From: Dichetophora obliterata | Taxonomy: Eukaryota; Arthropoda; Insecta; Diptera; Sciomyzidae | NCBI GenBank assembly: GCA_963920525.1 | Contig: OY986440.1 | Location: forward strand, 13,929,225 to 13,993,224 | Length of the DNA stretch: 64,000 nt | Direction: 5' to 3' | Part shown: positions 56,461-64,000 of the stretch, in pieces | Layout of the letters: each line of letters begins with the position of its first letter | Numbering within the stretch: position 1 is the first letter of the stretch | Notes under the pieces: model-generated | Database searches by the model: none | Seen by the model: the letters and a program-made list of their open reading frames with translations, nothing else | What the model was told of the DNA's origin: nothing | Translations under genes and position numbers: made by a program

Positions 56461-57140
56461 TAATTGTAATAGATTAGAGAGTGACATTTTGCATGTTATA
56501 CTTCTCTCTCGAGCTTAAAAAATTTGTAAGCTAACGCTTTCAAGCAAATTCAACTCTGCTAGACAGCTCCCAACAAGCAAGAAAAATATTTTCTCCAAGC
56601 TTGGAAAAAAGTCTTCAACCTCCACTTGATCTCCAACTCATTTCTCCAAGTCAACTTCAACATTTTGTAGTTGACCTGGAAATTGGCTTCTTGTTTTAAT
56701 TTGTAGAAAAGTGAATTTGTGAATTGCAGCAAAATAATAAAAGTAAAGTGAATAAACAAAGTAGAAACTGCAACAAATTAGGCATAAGTGCAGTTTACGG
56801 CCCAGGCGTAAATTATTTTTTTCATATGTTTATTAACCTTAATCGGTTCTCTGTGTAAATTGTACACACTTTTCAACTTCAAGTTGACATTTCTTTAATA
56901 TAAGTTCATCAAATCGAGCTAGGGTTTTCGGTCAATGTAAAAATCGTATGCAAAATTTATGTTTCAACGTTTTTTTAACGCTAGGTGTCGCTGCTACCCT
57001 ACAGAAAAAAATTTCCCTAATAGGTTCTTGTGTGTAAAATTTACACACCATAATCTTGGTGCGCCTATGTCACTGTTTTTCTGCTTTATTGTTAATTTTT
57101 GTTTCGATATTTTCCCAATTTTTAATTTTTTTTAACTAGC
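56461..57140. other. Non-coding, no clear feature
   Basis: No gene recognised. Part may be interior sequence of the truncated MITE. The two motifs gtgtaaattgtacacac (56863) and gtgtaaaattt­acacac (57031) are small similar palindromes. Confidence 0.35.
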
Positions 57141-58200
57141 AGAGACCCGGAGCGTTACTACCATGCCCCTTGTCCGACGCCCATCAAATGTTAAGAGTGG
57201 AACGGCAGTGTAGATCGTGGTCAAATACCGAATTCCGAGGCTGTGCGATCTATAATTACAAAGCTATTTGATATAGCAAATTTGGGTTGTTTAGGAAGTT
57301 CCATGCCCTTTTTTCTAATGCAAAAACCATTATTGGTAAGCGTTTAATAACTTCCTAAAGTTTCACGAAACCTAATTCTGATGCTGGGCGACCTATTATT
57401 CCAAAGCTTTTCGATATGGGAAATTTTGGGGTTTATTTGAGGTGCCACGCCTCGTTTTGCAATCAGCACCAGACTTCACAAGAACATTTTCAAGACTTTG
57501 TTACAGTTTCCCTGAAGATTTCATAAAAATTGGTTTAGCGGTTTCGGAGTCCTTACGTGATACACACACATATATATATTAATTTTTTTATAAAGATAAA
57601 TGGGTGGAAGAAGTAGGCGTGGAAACATTTATAAATGTTGTGACCGCCACTTGGTCCCATTGCACCTGCATACCAATTTTCACTATCAAAACGTGAATAT
57701 CTAGGAACTAGCATGATTTCGAAAAAATGTGCGTAGATGTATTGCGACCATAGTAAACATATGAACTAAACTACAAAATTTTAGTTTTATTCGATCAAAA
57801 CCGTCTTATATATAGAAGTTCGATTGATTTTTGGGCGGTTAAAGTGGGCGTGGTAGCATTTATATGTATAGGTCACTATAAGAATTTTTACAACTCATTA
57901 ATTACCATAATTTTGAAAAAGTAGGCGTAGATAAAGTGCGACCACGCCCATTTTAAAGTTGCCGATAGTAACCATCTAAACAGAGTTTAAGTTTTTTACG
58001 ATCAAAACCGTCCGATATATAGCATTTTTTATGGTTTGTGGTCGATAGCGTAAATTTGGGTAGTATGAGATATACCACGCCTCCTTGTCCAATCGACCCT
58101 TAAGGTTTAGTTTCAATTTCCCTGAAAATTTCATAAAGATGGGTTCAGCGGTTTTTGAGTCTATATGTGATACACTTACATACATGAAAATTTGATTTCG
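57141..58200. repeat. Dispersed repeat with an internal duplication
   Basis: Two halves end in the same block (ccctgaagatttcataaaaa at 57510 and ccctgaaaatttcataaaga at 58120, then gcggttt…gagtc…gtgatacac). Both contain gggcgtgg-type motifs. The start (cccggagcgttactaccatg) resembles 883-990. Such AT-rich, non-coding repeats are common in fly genomes; the class is not assigned. Confidence 0.5.
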
Positions 58201-58332
58201 AAAAATTTATATATAATTGTTTATAGGACGATAAATTCCCTTTTTTATTGAACCATATAGTCTAAGTAAACTTTTCACTAAAAAGGTGACATAACAAATT
58301 TACAATTTTTATTAAAAAGCACAAAATAATGG

Positions 58333-58519
58333 TAATTTTTTTGATGCAATTATCTTAACCAATAGTTACCATACATTTCTGCATAGTTGAAAAAAAAATT
58401 TAAATTCTATTGTATTTCTTTTTTCTATTGTCAGAGTAATTTTTTTGATGCAATTATCTTAACCAATAGTTACCATACATTTCTGCATAGTTGAAAAAAA
58501 AAATTTAAATTCTATTGTA
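58333..58519 (+). repeat. Near-perfect 82-bp direct repeat, period 104
   Basis: 58333-58414 and 58437-58519 are identical except for one extra A in a homopolymer (gatgcaattatcttaacc; ttaccatacatttctgca). A recent tandem duplication just before the piggyBac remnant. Confidence 0.8.
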
Positions 58520-58701
58520 CTCGCGACGATTTTTCAAATTTCTTATGATGCCATATGGCATCAATTTTACTCATAGGTGCTAAAATGTTTGCGCCACTCA
58601 TACTTAATTCAATTTGATATATATGCAAGTATCAAGTTTTGTTCATTATATTTTTAGCGTCTGAAAGTGAAGGTGCTCTTTTTGTATGAAGATTATTCAT
58701 A

Positions 58702-60190
58702 ATGTCTAGAAAAATAAATGATAATGAAATTAAAAAAATTTTAAATAATTTTGAAGATTCATATTTATCCGATTTAGAGGAATCAGAAGAACCTGACGTA
58801 TTATTAGATTTGTATGAAGTATTTGAAAAAAAACAATTAGTTTTTATTAGAAGAGCTATCTCGAAATGGCCAATACGAAGTAAATATTGAAGACCTTGAA
58901 GTTGATAATGTCGAGGTTTTAGATTTAGAAGTAGATAAAACTTTAAAAGAAAAGTTACCTCTTGTTGGCTAATCCAAAAGGATTGAATTTGTTGGGCTTT
59001 CAGATTCTCAAGAAGGTGAAATATTGAGAATACCTTTTGAGAAAATGGACGAATTTTGTTGGAAAAAACTTTTTGGGCTCCTCCAGAAGCAAATTTTACT
59101 GAGCTGGAAAATCCCAAAAGAAATTTACAACTTCCAGTTCAATATTTTCTTGAGTATTTTACTGCTGGTTTTGTTGATAAAGTAGCTGATGCTACAAGCC
59201 AAGCTACGCTTAAAAATATCGGTTAAGAAAGGATTATTAATTAATTAATTTAAGGAAGTAAGAATTATGCAAGCTTATAGCGCTAGAAATTATGATCGGT
59301 ACAATTGGCTATCCGCGATTGGAGATTTATTGGTCAAAGGCAACCGAAATTCCATCTTTTCGTCAGAGTATGACGAGAAACAGATTTCATTCTATTCGTA
59401 ATAATCTTAAATTTTGTATAGATTTTGATTCTACTGATAAGCTTTATAAAGTCCGTAACATTTTAATATGTTCACTGAAAAAATATATACCATTCCAAAA
59501 GTCAAAAATCTCTGCGTGGATGAAATGATGGTTCCTTTTAAAGGAAAAACTGTATTTAGACAATATATGCCAAAAAAACCCATAAAGTGGGGTGTAAAAA
59601 TATTTTGCCCCTGCAGTTCAACAGGTATTCTACATTATTTTTAAATTTATCGGGGTAAAAACACTATTGAGGCTGACTCAAAGTTAGGGTTTTGTTCTGA
59701 TAAAGTAATCCATCTCACGAAAACAATTCCAGAAGGAACTAATTTCAAAATTTATTTTGATAATTATTTCACAACCCTTAACTTAATGGTGAATTTGCAG
59801 AAAAAAGGAATTTGGGCAACAGGTATGATACAAAGCAATAGAATCGGAAAAGTCCCACTCCAAACCGAAAAAGATTTTAAAAAAAGGTAGTGGCAGTTTC
59901 GTTTACCGCATTGAATGAAACTATAATGTTATGGCCTTGAAATGGCTTGATGGAGGCATAGTTAACATTGTTTCATCGACTTTTAGCGATGAAAAGGTAA
60001 GTAAAGTAACACGATTCTGTTTTGATAAAAAAAATAACCTAACATCGTTTCTATGTACAATAAACATATGGGAGGCGTTGACAAGATGGATTTCCTTCAT
60101 TCGTTATACAGAATTTCTATTAGATGAAAAAGTGGACTCTTAATATTTTCGATCATTTTATTGATCTGGCTTTATTCAACTCCTGGCTAG
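58702..60190 (+). pseudogene. piggyBac-type transposase remnant
   Basis: Starts MSRKINDNEIKKILNNFED with an acidic N-terminus, then in shifted frames FWAPPEANFTELENPKRN and GYPRLEIYWSKATEIPSFRQ…SMTRNRFHSIRNNLKF. The three catalytic Asp contexts are all recognisable: VDEMMVPFKGKTVFRQYMPK (59517 region), IYFDNYFTTLNL (59752 region) and GGVDKMDFLHSLYRIS (60072 region). At least five frame changes or stops separate them. The terminal repeats were not found. Confidence 0.8.
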
Positions 60191-60815
60191 AATATAAGTT
60201 AACGAACATAAAGTTCATTAATCTAAATTTGTTATTCTGCATATTTTTTCCTTCTTTTTGTTTAATTTTATTCTACATAAAATAAACTTACCATTTCATA
60301 ATTCTTAGAATTGGTTTGCTGCAATTTCGCAATCGCCGTTTCATTTTTATTCTTATTTTTCATTTTAATTCAAATAAGAATAATGCTGACGTTGCGCTTG
60401 TCGCATTCGTTTATTTTGCCTAAATACAGAAAACACACCAAACCATAAGCGTGTGCCAAAACTGCTGACAATGCGCTTGACGCAATAGTTCAACAAGCTT
60501 GCCAGTGTTACTAATACAAACAAAGAATAGCTAGAACAAGCTTACCTGTGTTATTAGCATAAAGACTAACGAATATCAGACTAACAAAAAGTAAAGTCAG
60601 TCTTCATCCGTGTGCAAAGTAGTTTGGTTGGTTTCGCCTCTAATATTAGAACTTAAGCAATAATTTACATGTAATAAAAACCAAATTAAATAATATCAAC
60701 TTACCTAAAATAAAAAACCAAATTGAATAAAACAATAATAAAAAACATTTTAATAACTTTTGTTTTTATTACCAAAAAATGTTTTAGCTATGTTTAAATA
60801 AAACAAGCAAAAACA
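60191..60815. other. Possible LTR preceding the primer-binding site
   Basis: AT-rich, no gene. If the site at 60820 is a true primer-binding site, the upstream few hundred bases are an LTR, but its left end and its partner are not visible in the window. Confidence 0.3.
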
Positions 60816-60819
60816 TAAC

Positions 60820-61330
60820 TGGCGCCCGAGCAAAGTGTAACTTAAAAATAAACAGTGCTACTAATAACAGAGTGCCACTATACTTAAAAATAAACAGTGC
60901 TACTAATAACAGAGTGCCACTATACTTAAAAATAAACAGTGCTACTAATAACAGAGTGCCACTATACTTAAAAATAAACAGTGCTACTAACAACAGAGTG
61001 CCACTAAATTTACGAAAAGTGCAATTTAAAGATAAACAGTATTAGTAACAGTAAAGTGCCACTAGAAAAAAGCAAAAAATAAACAAGTGCCACGAAAAGA
61101 CAAAACATTTACAGTTAATATTGATACTGAAGACAGTTGCAGCTTAACCCACTAATCAGAGAGAAAGAAACTAAATCGAGGAAAACTAAACGAAAAACTA
61201 CCCAGCACAAGCAGCCGGTATCTTAGGACAGACCGTAGTAGCGACTTCGAAGCAAAAAGGACAACCTGCCGGGATCAAAGTTGCGATGAGGACTCAACTA
61301 GTAGTGTAAGCGATAATTTTAAATTTTATA
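60820..61330 (+). other. Primer-binding site and leader of an LTR retrotransposon
   Basis: TGGCGCCCGAGCAAAGTG at 60820 resembles primer-binding sites complementary to the 3' end of tRNA-Lys. The leader follows, with a 42-bp tandem repeat (60842-61003) and a purine-rich region. No gag or pol of this element is visible; the next coding sequence is a LINE. Confidence 0.45.
60842..61003 (+). repeat. 42-bp tandem repeat, about 4 copies
   Basis: Units contain aaaaataaacagtgctacta and acagagtgccact. The first three are essentially identical, the fourth has taacaaca for taataaca, and a fifth degenerate unit follows to about 61070. Confidence 0.85.
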
Positions 61331-61869
61331 GAATTTACCTGTAATAAAAGAAAAGAAGTAAAATTAAAATACAGTAAAAAGTTAAGAAAATAAATTTTAT
61401 TTTAAATTTTGTGGAAAAATTCTAACAAAAAAATTATGAATAAAAATTAAATTAGAAATTTGAAGAATAGAATTTTACTCTTGTGAAAGAAAATATCCGT
61501 AGCTAAAATAAAATAAAATAAATAAACCTTCTTAATTAAGCAAACACGAAATATCTTATGAAAAAAATTATTATAAAATAATATATAGAATAAAATTCCA
61601 AAATAACCAAAATTCTAACACTGCGAATCTGGACTCCAGACCCTCCAGTGTATAACGAAAAATTGAACATAAAATAAATACAGAAACAACAGAATAAAAA
61701 ATACAAAGTTAAAATTGGCAACTCTGTTTTTAAACGTCAAAGTTGTGCGCCTTTTTATATCTCCGTGAAAATTTTCAAAATTAATATTATTTACAAATAA
61801 AACAAGTTATTCTTATTTGGCTAAGTTGTTTTAAATCGTCAAAAAGAAATCTTGGTTACTCATTGAAGA
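61331..61869. other. AT-rich leader sequence before the LINE
   Basis: No gene. Probably contains the junction between the LTR-element leader and the LINE 5' UTR, at an undefined point near 61710-61740, where base composition changes. Confidence 0.35.
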
Positions 61870-62889
61870 ATGCCACCAAAGCGGCAAGTTAACCAAGCTA
61901 AGCTGAAATGTAGACGCTGCAAGCTTGGCGTCGATGGCGACGACTGCATTCAATGCGACAAGTGCTCGGAATGGATCCACGACATCTGCAGCGGATTGAA
62001 TAAAAGACAGTATCGGGAGGTGGCCGCAGCTAATAACGCAGATTACATCTGCACAGACTGCAAGGGGACGACCGAGGCTACCAGCAATCTGCCAATAAGT
62101 CAGTTCAATACAATTATGTCTGAGTTCAGCGATATGAAGAATACACTTAGTTTTTTGTCAATCCAGTACGATGACTTCTTGAGTAGTTTCAACGATGCAA
62201 GGAAAAAAATTGATGGCATCTCAAAGGAAAACTCTATGCTTCGCAGTGAGTTAAATGAAGTAAAGTTCAATCTAAAGGTTTTAATGGAGGAAAAAGTTCG
62301 AAATGACTGCATAATACGTGGATTAGATAATCCCACTGGAAAAAAGTCTGCAACCGAACTAGTGGTTGATTTTATGGAGCGGATGAAGGTACAAGTCGGC
62401 GCAAATGACATTTCGCACGCAAGCCTCTTCAGATCACGATCGGAGCAGCGCAATCATGGCAAAGAAACTGAAGGAAAGACTGTTTTGGTGAAATTTAAGA
62501 GCCTTGAAGCAAAGTTAAAGCTGTTGGCAACAAAAAAAAATATCAAGCAAGATGCTGAGCTAAAAAATAAAATTTATGTCAATGACTACTTAACCAAAGA
62601 AACCCTGCAACTCTTTAGTCATGCTAAATCTTTAAAAAATGTTGGCTATAAGTATGTATATACTAGAGGAAATCGAATTTTTGTTAAAAAAAGTGAAGTG
62701 TCGCGCGCTGTGAGCATTATGACGTATCAACGGGTGGATGAACTTCTGCTAGAGTCTACAACCGCATCGGCAAGAAGTAACCGGCTGCAGGACTCGTTAT
62801 TGGAGGTACCACCGCAGGAGGGGCGAAGGAGGCGGCCACCGCTGAATACTGTTGACATCGAAGACGACGTCAACTTACAAAGTAACTAA
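61870..62889 (+). CDS. LINE ORF1 protein with PHD finger (CR1-like)
   Basis: 339 codons, intact, starting MPPKRQVNQAKLKCRRCKLG. A PHD-type zinc finger occupies about residues 14-64 (CRRC, CIQCDKC, WIHDIC, YICTDC), then a coiled coil at about 85-150 (MKNTLSFLSIQYDDF…LRSELNEVKFNLKVLMEE). After that comes a basic nucleic-acid-binding region, FVKKSEVSRAV, followed by an Arg-rich tail. ORF1 proteins with PHD or esterase domains are known in CR1/L2-type LINEs; they bind RNA and accompany it in the retrotransposition particle. The ATG sits in tgaagaATGCC with an in-frame stop close upstream. The next gene, 66 nt on, is the endonuclease of the same element. Confidence 0.82.
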   Translation: MPPKRQVNQAKLKCRRCKLGVDGDDCIQCDKCSEWIHDICSGLNKRQYREVAAANNADYICTDCKGTTEATSNLPISQFNTIMSEFSDMKNTLSFLSIQYDDFLSSFNDARKKIDGISKENSMLRSELNEVKFNLKVLMEEKVRNDCIIRGLDNPTGKKSATELVVDFMERMKVQVGANDISHASLFRSRSEQRNHGKETEGKTVLVKFKSLEAKLKLLATKKNIKQDAELKNKIYVNDYLTKETLQLFSHAKSLKNVGYKYVYTRGNRIFVKKSEVSRAVSIMTYQRVDELLLESTTASARSNRLQDSLLEVPPQEGRRRRPPLNTVDIEDDVNLQSN

Positions 62890-62955
62890 CAAATTTCAAC
62901 AAATTTTAAGTAATTGAATTAGCTAAAAAGATTATCTCTGTAAAAAAATATATTT

Positions 62956-64000
62956 ATGAATACATTTAACGCAACTTATGATAGCACTTTTGTAAATAGT
63001 AATAATCATAGATCTACTAATGAAACTAATGATCTCTCTTTTTTAAATATTAACAATAATAATTGCAATAATAATACGAGCCACTGTCTGAAAATTGTTT
63101 CCTTCAACGCAAGAAGTATAGCATCGCTGGACAAATTTATAGCTTCCGCATGAAATTAGCAACTTTAGATGAAATTCCACAAATATTATGTGTGCAGGAG
63201 ACGTGGTTCTCAAAGCATATCTTGGATATTTATGATCTACCTGGATTTAAGAAAGTTTGTTGTTGTAGAGACGACCAGTATGGTGGATTAGCAATATATC
63301 TAGCGGACCACCTAGAATTTGAAACCGAATCGATAATTAATCAAGAGTTCACGCATGTGATAAGGGTGTCGCTTCCCACAATCAAAATAAACAACATGGC
63401 TCTTACCATCATAACTTTTTATAGATCTCCTAAATGCTCAGTGGAATTATTTTTGGACATTCTAGAATGTCAATTAGAAGATTGTAACTTGAATTCTCAA
63501 AGCTGCATAGTAGTAGGCGATTCCAATATTGATGTTTTAAGAGACAGTCCTGAAAAGCGAGCGCTAGCCATTTTGCTTAACTCCTACTGCATGGACGTTT
63601 GCCATTATTTAGTTACACGTTCGGCCTCCAACTCTTCAATAGACAACGTCTTTTCAAATATCAACTCTGATAAACTGCACATAGCGACTATGTCATGTTC
63701 CTTAAGCGACCATAAGTTAATTCTCTGCACTGTATACATAAAGTGTCCGCAACAAAAATATATAACCGAAGAAAAAACAGTGTACGACTTTGGAAAAATA
63801 AAGGTAGATATTGACGTAGCGCTATTGATGCTAAACGAGCGAGATGATTTTATGGAACCCAACTGTCTATATGATATGATCGAATCGTCAGTGTTATTGG
63901 CTGTGGAGGAGAACAAATCTGTAAAAATCACGAGGAAAAAGATTCGCCATTTAATGTCTCCTTGGGCTAACAGCAATTTTATTTCGCTGGTGACGTTGAA
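62956..64000 (+). pseudogene. LINE ORF2 endonuclease, frame-broken, runs off the window
   Basis: The first frame starts at 62956 with an Asn-rich stretch and reaches LKIVSFNARSIASLDKF before a TGA at 63151-63153. The rest continues in another frame (ATG at 63150) to the window edge: LCVQETWF (catalytic Glu), DQYGGLAIYL, IITFYRSP, VVGDSNIDVL, SASNSSIDNVFSN and SLSDHKLI (Asp-His). These are the apurinic-endonuclease motifs of CR1/L2-type LINEs. A single indel near 63145 explains the break; the RT domain would lie beyond 64000. Confidence 0.78.

Noticed and set aside
60784..60993. Minus-strand frame encoding a 14-residue repeat
   Set aside because: It is only the translation of the 42-bp tandem repeat in a retrotransposon leader.
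60842..61003. CRISPR-like array
   Set aside because: Units are contiguous 42-bp tandem copies with no unique spacers, in a eukaryotic transposon leader.

Overview
The window reads as AT-rich nuclear DNA of an insect, most likely a higher fly. The reasons are a multi-exon host gene with 60-80 nt introns, an insect endogenous retrovirus (errantivirus) with a TATA target duplication, and P, Harbinger, hAT and piggyBac type DNA transposons together with RTE- and CR1-like LINEs. No bacterial signal (operons, Shine-Dalgarno sites, CRISPR) is seen. The species cannot be named from the sequence alone.

Only one host protein gene is supported. It is a minus-strand gene of nine coding exons (9331-26803) whose splice phases all agree and give 1,575 codons. 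It is an orthologue of CACHD1, an alpha2delta-like membrane protein: signal peptide, VWA domain, Cache domains, Cys-rich segment, one transmembrane helix and a tail carrying the motif ESDHGYSTM. Its sixth intron (12700-24949) is 12.25 kb long and packed with transposons. A minus-strand non-coding first exon may lie at about 28403-28900.

Layout. 1-1653: non-coding, with a tRNA-derived SINE. 1654-8021: errantivirus flanked by TATA, with nearly identical LTRs but a lost 5' leader, a gap in the RT domain and several frame breaks. 8172-8760: TA-flanked MITE. 9331-26803: CACHD1; its large intron holds a LINE fragment, a foldback element made of 15-bp GGGGATTTT units, a degenerate RTE LINE, a piggyBac-like MITE, and a large inverted repeat split by a hAT-like insertion with an 8-bp target duplication. 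29167-37104 and 46590-49160: a P-superfamily cluster with one near-complete THAP/P transposase copy inside an older palindromic element, three deletion derivatives and several 8-bp target duplications. 37.2-40.6 kb: LINE remnant, tRNA-like segment and MITEs. 40895-43825: decayed PIF/Harbinger element with Myb/MADF-like and transposase genes. 45011-45305: near-perfect long hairpin. 45.7-52.7 kb: several MITE families. 53264-56366: second RTE copy with a perfect 13-bp target duplication. 57-60.2 kb: dispersed repeat and a piggyBac transposase pseudogene. 60.8-61.3 kb: primer-binding site and leader of an unseen LTR element. 61870-64000: start of a CR1-like LINE that runs off the window.

Apart from CACHD1 the region is a transposon-rich landscape with clear nesting order. 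The most notable signals are two RTE copies sharing the same loss of the polymerase catalytic motif (implying mobilisation in trans by a defective lineage), the multi-layer P-element nest, the foldback element, and the 45-kb hairpin.
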